Shown here piece after piece: positions 16,485-23,260 of a DNA stretch of 23,260 nucleotides. A program made the position numbers and the translations under genes. Each line of letters begins with the position of its first letter. Positions within the stretch are counted from its first letter, which is position 1. Origin of the DNA: SIG454 sp045578465. Lineage in GTDB: Bacteria; Bacillota; Clostridia; Monoglobales; Monoglobaceae. The notes below the pieces were generated by a model. That model searched no databases and was not told the origin of the DNA. It worked only from the letters and a program-made list of their open reading frames with translations. The stretch covers positions 1-23,260 of the forward strand of contig JAZNKJ010000052.1 of NCBI GenBank assembly GCA_045578465.1. The letters are read 5' to 3'.

Positions 16485-16513
16485 ATTATATCATACTTTC
16501 CTCAATATTTCAA
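16485..16513 (-). promoter_or_regulatory. Sigma-A promoter of nifJ
   Basis: Minus strand: TTGAAA (16508-16513), 17 bp, TATAAT (16485-16490). The leader of about 65 nt begins with a near-palindrome around TGGCGCCA (16464-16471). Confidence 0.82.
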
Positions 16514-16603
16514 ATCTTTTTTGAAAAAATTTTAACAAATTTTTGCATATTTTTCTGTTATTCTTCTATATTTCCTTATTCCTCCTCAGCTTTGGCAAGG
16601 CAT

Positions 16604-16632
16604 TTGACACTTTTCCTAAAATATGTTATCTT
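16604..16632 (+). promoter_or_regulatory. Sigma-A promoter of the SDR gene
   Basis: TTGACA (16604-16609), 17 bp, TATCTT (16627-16632), 24 nt before the ATG. It is divergent from the nifJ promoter about 90 bp away. Confidence 0.8.
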
Positions 16633-16656
16633 TATAGCATCGAAAGGAATGATAAT

Positions 16657-17415
16657 ATGAAGGCAATTATAACAGGTGCATCCTCAGGGCTTGGCGCCGA
16701 TATGGCAAGGGTTTTATCCAAAATGGGTTGGGATTTAATCATAACCGCAAGAAGAGAGGACCGTCTTCTTGCCCTTAAAGACGAGCTTAAAACAAATGTA
16801 ACCGTTATCCCTGCGGATTTAGGAACAGAAGAGGGTTGCTACGGCTTTATCAAAAAAATCGAAAATGAGGACTTTGATTTAGCAATAAACAATGCAGGCT
16901 TTGGCCTTTTCGGAGAGTTTTCTTCTCTTGAAACCGAGAAAGAGCTTAATATGATTGACCTTAACATAAAATCCGTTCATATTCTTACAAAACATTTTGT
17001 GGAATACTTTGGGTGCAAAGGCAAAGGCAACATTTTAAATGTAGCATCTTCGGCAGGACTTATGCCGGGCGGACCGCTTATGGCAACCTACTACGCAACA
17101 AAAGCTTATGTAGTCAGCCTCTCCCGTGGGATTTACGAGGAGCTTCGCCGAAAGAAAAGCAAGGTAAAAATCAGCGTTCTTTGCCCCGGCCCCGTTGACA
17201 CGGAATTTAACTCTGTTGCAGGAGTTTCATTTGCCCTTAAAGGTCTTAACTCCTACAAAACCGCAGAATATGCAATAAAGAAAACTCTTTCGGGAAAGCT
17301 TATTATAATCCCCGGAGTGTCAATAAAATTTGCATACATCTTAAACCGCCTTGCACCAACAAAACTTGCCTTAAAGATTGCATATAAGATACAAAAACAA
17401 AAAGGAGATGCTTAG
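16657..17415 (+). CDS. Short-chain dehydrogenase/reductase (SDR)
   Basis: Cytosolic NAD(P)-dependent oxidoreductase of the classical SDR type, 252 residues. Cofactor motif TGASSGLG (6-13), NNAG (78-81), catalytic serine near 131-132 and YxxxK at Y145/K149 are all present. The basic pair in TARREDRL (about 30-37) favours NADPH. The C-terminal extension after about 225 resembles the YqjQ/DltE-like branch that acts on hydrophobic substrates, but the substrate cannot be named. The frame is open upstream to 16543; that stretch overlaps the promoter, and AAAGGA sits at good distance from ATG 16657, so I chose this start. It is a single-gene unit whose last codons form the terminator stem. Confidence 0.92.
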   Translation: MKAIITGASSGLGADMARVLSKMGWDLIITARREDRLLALKDELKTNVTVIPADLGTEEGCYGFIKKIENEDFDLAINNAGFGLFGEFSSLETEKELNMIDLNIKSVHILTKHFVEYFGCKGKGNILNVASSAGLMPGGPLMATYYATKAYVVSLSRGIYEELRRKKSKVKISVLCPGPVDTEFNSVAGVSFALKGLNSYKTAEYAIKKTLSGKLIIIPGVSIKFAYILNRLAPTKLALKIAYKIQKQKGDA

Positions 17416-17425
17416 CATCTCCTTT
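17401..17425. terminator. Bidirectional terminator shared by SDR and S41 peptidase genes
   Basis: AAAGGAGATGC, loop TTA, GCATCTCCTTT then TTT; on the minus strand the tail is TTTTTGTTTTTG. The SDR stop codon lies in the loop, and the converging S41 gene ends 2 nt beyond the stem. Confidence 0.88.
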
Positions 17426-17426
17426 T

Positions 17427-18857
17427 TTATTTTACATGGAAATATTGTTTTGCCATTTCAAGCTGATTATCAACCTCAATCTCAGTTTCGCTTAAAATTT
17501 TAAGAAGCTCAATCTGAGTTTTCGGGTCTAAAATTCCGTTTTGAGGAAGATATCCCGATGCTTTTTGAACAAGTGTTACCGCAAGGGCCATATTCTCGTC
17601 AAAATATTCGTTTATCTCGCCCTGGTAAATTCCTAAAAATGCAAGCATTTCTTTAACATTTTTAATCTCCTCAGAGCTTTGTCCTACGCTAAATGTATTC
17701 TTATATTTTGGCTCTTTAAACTGCGTAAGGTCAACCTTTTCGGTTATATTCTCTGCATAAATATCAGGCATAAGGCCTATGCCTTCAATATTTTTTCCGC
17801 TTGGGGTAAGATAAAAAGCTGTTGTATATTTAATAATTCCGCCGTCCATAAGTCTTGACATTGTCTGGACTGTTCCTTTTCCGTAAGACTTCTCGCCAAT
17901 CAAAATTGCCGCGTTATTTTCAGAAAGAGCCGCCGCCAGAACCTCTGATGCGCTTGCGGAATAATTATTCATAAGAACAACTATGTTGTAGTCAGTATTT
18001 GGTCCTGTTGCCTCATATTTAATATCGTTCTTTGTCCCTTTTCGGTCCTCAGAAGTTATAACCGCCTTTTTCGGCAGGAATAAATCTGCAACCTCAATGG
18101 CTTCGTTTAGATATCCGCCTGAATTGTTTCGGACATCAATTATAATATTCTTAACCCTTGCTCTTCTGAAATCCCCAAGGGCAGAGCTTACATATTTTGC
18201 TGTGTTGGTTGAGAAAGAATAAACTTCAATATATCCGATTTTATTGTCAATAATCATAGACCCAACAGGCTCGGACACAATCTTTTCGCGAACCATATTA
18301 AATGTAAGGTCCCCCGCTCCGCTTCTTCTTACCACCAAGGAAACGGGTGTGCCCTCTAACCCCTTAATATAGCTTGTTGCTTTATCTAAATCCATTCCAG
18401 ATAGGGCCGTTCCGTTTGCAGAAATAATTCTGTCTCCTGATTTTAATCCTGCTCTTTCAGCAGGAGTGTTCGGAAGAACCTGACTTATTATAAGGGCGTC
18501 TCCAATCTGGGTTACAGAAACGCCGATACCTGTTATAGTGTCAGATAAGGACTCCAAAAGCTTTGCCGATTCGGCAGGAGTATAATACGCCCCGTATTTA
18601 TCAACACTGCTAAGGAGAGATTTCATAATCTCTGTATAAAGCTCAGGGTGAGCCTCAACTAATTTAACAAGGGTTTGAAGATAAGCATTACCATTGCTGT
18701 AATCTCCATAAACGCCATAGGTAGTGATATTTTTCCCTACTCCTTCAATAAGCTGTGCCTCGGTAAAAAGGCTTCCCTCAGGAAGAGGGTCCGCCATAAC
18801 GCCCATTACTGATAAACTCAAACAAAGGGTAAGGAGTAGCGCAACTATTTTTTTCAT
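17427..18857 (-). CDS. S41 C-terminal-processing peptidase with PDZ and peptidoglycan-binding domains
   Basis: Exported serine protease of the CtpA/CtpB/Prc family, acting outside the membrane. The 476-residue protein has a signal peptide (residues 1 to about 22, VMA before Asp), a helical region, a PDZ domain (about 107-180) that recognises substrate C-termini, the S41 core, and a C-terminal peptidoglycan-binding-like domain (about 380-450, with the repeat-like NVKEMLAFLGIYQGEI and LVQKASGYLPQNGILD). The catalytic dyad is visible: Ser302 in NNYSASASE and Lys327 in SYGKGTVQ. A GTG 9 nt upstream is in frame, but GAGGTG fits the ATG at 18857 best. It starts 18 nt after argS stops, so it is the last gene of the ddl operon. 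Substrates are unknown. Confidence 0.92.
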   Translation of the reverse strand: MKKIVALLLTLCLSLSVMGVMADPLPEGSLFTEAQLIEGVGKNITTYGVYGDYSNGNAYLQTLVKLVEAHPELYTEIMKSLLSSVDKYGAYYTPAESAKLLESLSDTITGIGVSVTQIGDALIISQVLPNTPAERAGLKSGDRIISANGTALSGMDLDKATSYIKGLEGTPVSLVVRRSGAGDLTFNMVREKIVSEPVGSMIIDNKIGYIEVYSFSTNTAKYVSSALGDFRRARVKNIIIDVRNNSGGYLNEAIEVADLFLPKKAVITSEDRKGTKNDIKYEATGPNTDYNIVVLMNNYSASASEVLAAALSENNAAILIGEKSYGKGTVQTMSRLMDGGIIKYTTAFYLTPSGKNIEGIGLMPDIYAENITEKVDLTQFKEPKYKNTFSVGQSSEEIKNVKEMLAFLGIYQGEINEYFDENMALAVTLVQKASGYLPQNGILDPKTQIELLKILSETEIEVDNQLEMAKQYFHVK

Positions 18858-18875
18858 AATTTTCACCTCAGTTTT

Positions 18876-20579
18876 TTACATCTGCTCAGGAGCATCAATC
18901 TTAAGCATCTTAAGTATTCCGCGAAGAACAGTTCCCACAGATGCACAGAGTTTAAGTCTTGCTCCCATAAGCTCTTCGTCCTCACACTTAACACGGCAAG
19001 CATTATAGAAAGAATGGAAGGCGGTTGCAAGTTCGATTGAATATCTTGTTATTCTTGCAGGTTCTCTTGAAATTGCTGCAAGACGAATTTCTTCAGGAAG
19101 TTCACAGAGTTTCTTTAAAAGTTCAAGCTCGCTCTCTTCCTTTAAAGCAGACGGATTAATTTTTTCAAACGGTAATACGGAAACGCCCTCATTTGCAAGG
19201 GCTTTGATAATACTGCAAATTCTTGCATGAGCATACTGAACATAATAAACAGGGTTTTCACTGCTTTCCTTAACCGCCAAATCAAGGTCAAAGTCAAGGT
19301 GGCTTCCTGCCATTCTCATATTAAAGAAAAATCTTGCAACATCGATTGATACATCTTCGAGCAGGTCAGAAAGGGTTATCGCCTTACCCGTTCTCTTTGA
19401 CATTCTTACAACTTCGCCGTCACGGGTTAAGCGAACAAGCTGCATTAAAACAACTTCAAGACTGTCAGGGTTTAAGCCGACTGCCGCCATAGCGCCTTTC
19501 ATTCTTGCAACATGGCCATGGTGGTCAGCGCCCCAGACATCAATTGCCAAATCATATTTTCTTGTTTCAAGCTTATTGATATGGTAAGCAATATCCGCCG
19601 CAAAATATGTGGGGATGCCGTTCTGACGGACTAAAACCTCATTCTTTTCAAGGCCCATCTTCTCGCAGTTAAGCCAGATAGCCCCCTCTTCTTCGTAGGT
19701 ATATCCGCTGTCTGTTAAACGCTTTATTGCATCCTCAACCGCTCCGCTCTTATGAAGCTCGCTCTCTCTGAACCATACATCATAGAAAATTCTATACTTT
19801 CCAAGGTCGGTTTCAAGATACTTTATGTTCTTCTCCAAGGCATAATCCACAAGTGCCTTTTTTCTGTCCTCAGAAGATGCGTCAAGATATTTATCCCCAT
19901 TGAGCTTAATAAATTCTTTGGCGTGGTCGCGGATATCTTCGCCGTGATATCCGTCCTCAGGAAACTCTATTGCATCTTCCCCTTTAAGCTCCTGAATATA
20001 TCTTGCCTCTAAGGATTTTCCGAATTTCTCAATCTGGTTTCCTGCATCGTTTATATAGAATTCACGGGTAACCTCATAACCTGCATACTCCATAACGCTT
20101 GCCATACAGTCGCCAAGCGCACCGCCACGGGCATTTCCCATATGCATAGGGCCTGTGGGGTTTGCAGATACAAACTCAATCATAACCTTTTTGCCCTTGC
20201 CCATATCAATCTTGCCGTAGTCTGTTCCCATTTTTTCGATGGCAGACAAAACGGAATAAAGATAGTTATTGGTTAAGTAAAAGTTAATAAAGCCTGCCCC
20301 TGCAATCTCAACCTTTTCAATGTCCTCATTTTTTTCAAGACAGGAAACAATTCCCTCTGCGATTTTTCTCGGCGCAGCTTTAAGGGGTTTTGCAAGCATC
20401 ATAGCGATATTGCAGGCAAAGTCGCCGTGCTGTTTATCCTTTGGAATTTCAAGCTTTAAAATACTTTCAAAGTCAATTTTTTCTTCAGGTGCAGGAACTT
20501 CCCCCTTGGAAATTGCAAGGTTTAAAGCGGAGATAACCGCATCCCCTATTGACTTTTTAACATTCTCGATAATATTCAT
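18876..20579 (-). CDS. argS: Arginyl-tRNA synthetase
   Basis: Class I synthetase charging tRNA-Arg with arginine and ATP. The 567-residue protein has the N-terminal ArgS-type additional domain (about 1-115), the HIGH-like NPTGPMHMGNARGG segment (about 140-153, HMGN), a RMSKRTG signature (396-402) in place of KMSKS, and the DALR anticodon-binding domain at the C-terminus. AAAGGA precedes the start. It follows the DUF1934 gene by 4 nt and is followed 18 nt later by the S41 peptidase; pairing of argS with a DUF1934 (ywiB) gene is also found in Bacillus subtilis. No T-box leader is present in front of it. Confidence 0.97.
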   Translation of the reverse strand: MNIIENVKKSIGDAVISALNLAISKGEVPAPEEKIDFESILKLEIPKDKQHGDFACNIAMMLAKPLKAAPRKIAEGIVSCLEKNEDIEKVEIAGAGFINFYLTNNYLYSVLSAIEKMGTDYGKIDMGKGKKVMIEFVSANPTGPMHMGNARGGALGDCMASVMEYAGYEVTREFYINDAGNQIEKFGKSLEARYIQELKGEDAIEFPEDGYHGEDIRDHAKEFIKLNGDKYLDASSEDRKKALVDYALEKNIKYLETDLGKYRIFYDVWFRESELHKSGAVEDAIKRLTDSGYTYEEEGAIWLNCEKMGLEKNEVLVRQNGIPTYFAADIAYHINKLETRKYDLAIDVWGADHHGHVARMKGAMAAVGLNPDSLEVVLMQLVRLTRDGEVVRMSKRTGKAITLSDLLEDVSIDVARFFFNMRMAGSHLDFDLDLAVKESSENPVYYVQYAHARICSIIKALANEGVSVLPFEKINPSALKEESELELLKKLCELPEEIRLAAISREPARITRYSIELATAFHSFYNACRVKCEDEELMGARLKLCASVGTVLRGILKMLKIDAPEQM

Positions 20580-20583
20580 AGTT

Positions 20584-21012
20584 TTATCCTTTCGTTCTTA
20601 CAGATATATGAAGTGTGTTTAAGGCATAGCTTTCATTGTTAAAATCAATGGTATAGGAAAGCTTAACCTTTCCCCCGTCTTCGCTGAGGTCATTTTCAAA
20701 CTCACGAAGCTCAGTTGCAACAGGAATCATCCCGTAAGGAGTGTTATAATTGCAAAGTCTTTTTCCACCAAGGGAAAACTCCATTTTGCTTTCAACATCT
20801 CCTCGTCGGGAGAGAATTATGTTATCCTCTGCGATTTTAACAATGGTCTTTGTATTTTTAAAGCCTGTAAGCTCTGTTTCATCATACATTATATAAAACT
20901 TATCGTTCTTTTTGGAGAATTTGCCTAAGGTTTCAAGCTCAATCTTATCCTCCGCACCACCGTCAAAAGGCTGTTGAACGGTAACAATTTTTATCATTGC
21001 GTTATTTTCCAT
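20584..21012 (-). CDS. DUF1934 (YwiB-like) beta-barrel protein
   Basis: A 142-residue cytosolic protein of the DUF1934 family, whose B. subtilis member YwiB is also encoded next to argS and has a calycin-like beta-barrel fold. Alternating strand patterns fill the length, with the family's KIELETLGKFSKKNDKFYI, then YDETELTG, and a GMIPVATE segment. There is no signal peptide. The ATG directly abuts the ddl stop codon (TAGATG), with TTGGAG upstream inside ddl, pointing to translational coupling. Function is unknown; conserved linkage to argS is the best clue. Confidence 0.85.
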   Translation of the reverse strand: MENNAMIKIVTVQQPFDGGAEDKIELETLGKFSKKNDKFYIMYDETELTGFKNTKTIVKIAEDNIILSRRGDVESKMEFSLGGKRLCNYNTPYGMIPVATELREFENDLSEDGGKVKLSYTIDFNNESYALNTLHISVRTKG

Positions 21013-22059
21013 CTATTCCACTCCAAGTTCTAATGCAAGCTCAATATGACGGGTTATAATTTCCTTAACGCTCACTCCGCAGTCCGCCCAAAGCTTTGGA
21101 TACATACTGATTGGGGTAAAGCCAGGGAGAGTGTTAATCTCGTTTAAATAAACCTTGCCGTCATCCTTTGAAACAAGAAAATCAACACGGGAAAAGCCTC
21201 TGCACTCAGCCATTTTATATGCCCTTATGGCGTAGTCCTTGATTAAATCTCTTGTTTTATCGTCTATTGATGCAGGGATAATAAGCCCTGAATTTTCATC
21301 CTCATATTTTGCCTCAAAATCATAGAAATCCTTTGCAGGCTTAATCTCCCCTAAATTCTCAGCAGCCACGGGAGCATAATTTCCACATACACTGCACTCA
21401 ACTTCCTTAGGGTTGATAGCTTTTTCTATCATAACCTTATAGTCATGCTTAAAGGCAAGGTCAATTCCTTTTTCAAGTTCCTCTCTGTTATATGCCTTTG
21501 TAACCCCCACTGATGAGCCGGCATTTGGTGGCTTAATGAAGCAAGGGTAACCGATTTTTTCTTCTATTTCTTCAAAATCAATTTCGTCCCCTGTTTTAAA
21601 TTCAACCCAAGGGACAACAGGGATGCCTGCGTTTCTAAACAGCACCTTCGCAACGCACTTATCCATACAAACCGAGCTTCCGATAACTCCGCTGCCTATG
21701 CAAGGAATTCCGGCAAGGGCGCAAAGGCCCTGAATTGTTCCGTCCTCTCCGTTTTTGCCGTGGAGAACAGGGTATACGGCATCAATTTTAATAGCCTCAG
21801 GGGTATCCCCAAAGATTATAATTCCGCCGTCAACTCTGTCAGGAGAAAGGATTGCCCTGCGGGGTGCTTCTTCCTGCCAGTTTTCATAAGGAAGAGTGCC
21901 CTCAAAAAGACGCCACTCCCCTTCCTTTGTAATCCCGATTACAACAGGGTTATATTTTTCTCTATCAATATTTTCAATAACCGTCCGAACAGACATTATG
22001 GAAATATCGTGTTCAGAGGAAACTCCTCCAAATAGTATACAGATGGTTTTCTTATCCAA
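21013..22059 (-). CDS. ddl: D-alanine--D-alanine ligase
   Basis: ATP-grasp enzyme joining two D-alanines for the peptidoglycan pentapeptide, acting in the cytosol. From the chosen start the protein has 348 residues: FGGVSSEHD (10-18), HGKNGEDGTIQG (100-111), the ATP-loop KPPNAGSSVG (176-185), an FYDFEAKY omega-loop consistent with D-Ala rather than D-lactate as second substrate, and NEINTLPGFT (306-315). The frame is open to 22116, but that includes the promoter; GGAGGG followed 7 nt later by TTG at 22059 and then DKKTICILFGG fits the family start, so a TTG initiation codon is inferred. First gene of the operon ddl-DUF1934-argS-S41 peptidase. Confidence 0.94.
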   Translation of the reverse strand: MDKKTICILFGGVSSEHDISIMSVRTVIENIDREKYNPVVIGITKEGEWRLFEGTLPYENWQEEAPRRAILSPDRVDGGIIIFGDTPEAIKIDAVYPVLHGKNGEDGTIQGLCALAGIPCIGSGVIGSSVCMDKCVAKVLFRNAGIPVVPWVEFKTGDEIDFEEIEEKIGYPCFIKPPNAGSSVGVTKAYNREELEKGIDLAFKHDYKVMIEKAINPKEVECSVCGNYAPVAAENLGEIKPAKDFYDFEAKYEDENSGLIIPASIDDKTRDLIKDYAIRAYKMAECRGFSRVDFLVSKDDGKVYLNEINTLPGFTPISMYPKLWADCGVSVKEIITRHIELALELGVE

Positions 22060-22094
22060 GTCTTTTCCCTCCGATACATATAAATTCAACTTTA

Positions 22095-22123
22095 AGTATA
22101 CATCAAAACCATTCAAAAATCAA
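22095..22123 (-). promoter_or_regulatory. Sigma-A promoter of the ddl operon
   Basis: Minus strand: TTGATT (22118-22123), 17 bp, TATACT (22095-22100), about 35 nt before the TTG start. Its -35 box adjoins the sigma-F -35 of spoIIR. Confidence 0.75.
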
Positions 22124-22124
22124 G

Positions 22125-22153
22125 GTATAAAGCCAACTTTTTTCGGTAATACT
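22125..22153 (+). promoter_or_regulatory. Sigma-F-type (forespore) promoter of spoIIR
   Basis: GTATA (22125-22129), 15 bp, GGTAATACT (22145-22153) matches the sigma-F/sigma-G pattern GTATA-N15-GGnnAnAnT. The position (about 30 nt before the start codon) and the known sigma-F dependence of spoIIR support it. Confidence 0.75.
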
Positions 22154-22185
22154 CAAATAAAATCATCGCTTTTATGGAGGCAAAT

Positions 22186-22794
22186 ATGAAAAATATAAAC
22201 TTTTTCCGTCTGGCAATTGTATCAGCTACCCTTTACCTTTGTTTTTCTGTTATTACATACGCAAAAACCGCTCAGGAAAATATCGCCCACTCGGTTTTGA
22301 GGCTGCACATCGTGGCAAACAGCAACTCAGAGGAAGATCAAAACCTTAAACTTTTGGTCAGAGACAGCATTTTAGAAAAAGCAGGGCATCTTTTTGATTC
22401 CTCTTCTTCCCTTTCTGATTCTGAAAAAATTGCAAGGGAAAATCTTAATTATATTGAAGAAATTGCAAGGGAAACTCTTAAAAACCAAGGCTGTTTCGCC
22501 CCCGTTCGTGCAGAAATTAAAGACGAAGCATTTCCCGTAAAATTCTATGGGGACATAATGCTCCCCTCAGGGCGATACCGCGCCCTTAAAATTACAATCG
22601 GGGAGGGAGCGGGCGAAAATTGGTGGTGCGTTATGTATCCCCCTATGTGTAATATTGAAAATTTAACTATGGAAAGCGGGAAAAATAAGCTCAAAGACGC
22701 CTTGGGTAGCGACGAATACAGAATAATTTCTTCTTCCTCTTTCCCCTGCCAGATCCGTTTTAAAATAGTTGACCTTGTAAATTCCCTTTTATAG
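22186..22794 (+). CDS. spoIIR: Stage II sporulation protein R
   Basis: Forespore-made signalling protein exported to the intermembrane space, where it triggers SpoIIGA to process pro-sigma-E in the mother cell. The 202-residue protein has an N-terminal membrane segment or signal (about 6-25) and the family's landmarks: HSVLRLHIVANSNSEEDQ (35-52), LKLLVRDSIL, FYGDIMLPSGRYRALKI (120-136) and NWWCVMYPPMC (145-155). An in-frame ATG 12 nt upstream overlaps the GGAGG ribosome binding site, so ATG 22186 (5 nt behind it) is the start. Divergent from ddl, with a sigma-F-type promoter. Its presence marks the organism as a spore-former, at least genetically. Confidence 0.95.
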   Translation: MKNINFFRLAIVSATLYLCFSVITYAKTAQENIAHSVLRLHIVANSNSEEDQNLKLLVRDSILEKAGHLFDSSSSLSDSEKIARENLNYIEEIARETLKNQGCFAPVRAEIKDEAFPVKFYGDIMLPSGRYRALKITIGEGAGENWWCVMYPPMCNIENLTMESGKNKLKDALGSDEYRIISSSSFPCQIRFKIVDLVNSLL

Positions 22795-22816
22795 CCTAAA
22801 AGTTTTCAATTAACCC

Positions 22817-22845
22817 TTGACAAAAATGGGAAGGTGTGTTATTAT
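22817..22845 (+). promoter_or_regulatory. Sigma-A promoter of the tRNA cluster
   Basis: TTGACA (22817-22822), 17 bp, TATTAT (22840-22845); an overlapping TATAAT three bases on gives a longer spacer. It lies 25 bp before tRNA-Leu. Confidence 0.8.
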
Positions 22846-22869
22846 AATATGGCTATGAGGTTAAGACTT

Positions 22870-22957
22870 GCCGGAGTGGCGGAACTGGCAGACGCCCAGG
22901 ACTTAAAATCCTGTGGGATTTTTTCCCGTACCGGTTCGATTCCGGTCTCCGGCACCA
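22870..22957 (+). tRNA. tRNA-Leu (anticodon UAA), CCA encoded
   Basis: GCCGGAG pairs with CTCCGGC in the acceptor stem. The anticodon stem CAGGA/TCCTG holds loop CTTAAAA with anticodon TAA. A long variable arm typical of class II tRNA-Leu is present, and GGTTCGATTCC forms the T-arm. Discriminator A is followed by encoded CCA. Confidence 0.96.
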
Positions 22958-23011
22958 CCTTATATGTCATAAAATATATAAAGGTGAATATAATCTTAAT
23001 AGCTTAAATAT

Positions 23012-23087
<76 letters not shown>

Positions 23088-23088
<1 letters not shown>

Positions 23089-23119
23089 AAAATCCGTACA
23101 CGAAAGTGTGCGGATTTTT
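23088..23119 (+). terminator. Rho-independent terminator of the tRNA cluster
   Basis: AAAAATCCGTACAC, GAAA tetraloop, GTGTGCGGATTTTT: a 14-bp stem with one G-T pair, starting at the last base of the initiator tRNA. Confidence 0.9.
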
Positions 23120-23260
23120 ACTTATTACCTCTTCACTATTCACTATTCACGAAAAACCTTTCGTACGGATTTTTGAAGTAACAAGTAATAGTGAATAAGG
23201 AAGAAGTTAAGGCGGCTTTCCATAGGAAAGATAACCCGGAGAAATTTTGCACATAAAAGG
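23120..23260. repeat. AT-rich repeat region with TTCACTA heptamers and inverted repeats
   Basis: No gene seen. TTCACTA is repeated two and a half times at 23132-23150, and an inverted copy lies at 23187-23197 (11-bp inverted repeat with 23137-23147). GTACGGATTTTT at 23163-23174 duplicates the terminator's 3' arm and could pair with its 5' arm. A small hairpin CTTTCC-ATA-GGAAAG follows at 23217-23230. Confidence 0.6.

Noticed and set aside
16543..16656. N-terminal extension of the SDR protein
   Set aside because: It covers the gene's own promoter, and the cofactor motif should lie within the first 15 residues, as it does from 16657.
18580..20579. Possible T-box control of argS
   Set aside because: argS follows the previous gene by 4 nt, leaving no room for a leader; no T-box core sequence seen upstream of ddl either.
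22060..22116. N-terminal extension of Ddl
   Set aside because: It includes the promoter region; the ribosome binding site and family start favour TTG at 22059.
23132..23150. Possible CRISPR repeats
   Set aside because: The unit is only 7 bp, in direct tandem without spacers.

Overview
The window is a low-GC, tightly packed chromosomal segment from a member of the Clostridia (Bacillota), probably an uncultured anaerobic gut or environmental lineage. Supporting this are a full-length pyruvate:ferredoxin oxidoreductase, the sporulation gene spoIIR behind a sigma-F-type promoter, a YycH/YycI pair, a tetrahydrofolate riboswitch controlling folT-folC, AGGAGG-type ribosome binding sites, and many sigma-A promoters with 16-18 bp spacers. 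The content is mostly core metabolism and housekeeping. I see no prophage, insertion sequence, CRISPR array, toxin-antitoxin or defence locus.

Left edge (1-556): no gene. On the minus strand there are two tandem strong promoters and a structured leader running off the edge, as expected upstream of an rRNA operon whose 16S gene would lie just outside. Then follow a membrane family 2 glycosyltransferase (+) and a GTP-dependent PEP carboxykinase (-), each with its own promoter and terminator.

3.8-7.9 kb (minus strand): a small secreted protein, then yycH and yycI (normally partners of the WalRK system, which is absent here), and a membrane-anchored TPR protein. The leader of the TPR gene holds a compact palindromic element that can fold as a cloverleaf with three inner hairpins plus a separate long hairpin.

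7.8-10.8 kb: a patatin-like phospholipase (+) converges on the folate operon folT-folC (-). That operon has a near-ideal promoter, a THF riboswitch aptamer, and a terminator hairpin that also sequesters the folT ribosome binding site. A 9-pair alternative pairing between aptamer and terminator suggests a concrete switching mechanism.

10.7-17.4 kb: a cytosolic DUF4838 glycoside-hydrolase-like protein (+), nifJ/PFOR (-), and a short-chain dehydrogenase (+).

17.4-22.1 kb (minus strand): a probable four-gene operon, ddl - DUF1934 (YwiB-like) - argS - S41 peptidase with a peptidoglycan-binding tail, joining cell-wall precursor synthesis, arginyl-tRNA synthesis and an envelope protease. Its sigma-A promoter abuts the divergent sigma-F promoter of spoIIR. 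Right edge: a tRNA-Leu(UAA) and initiator tRNA-Met cluster with promoter and terminator, followed by AT-rich repeats.
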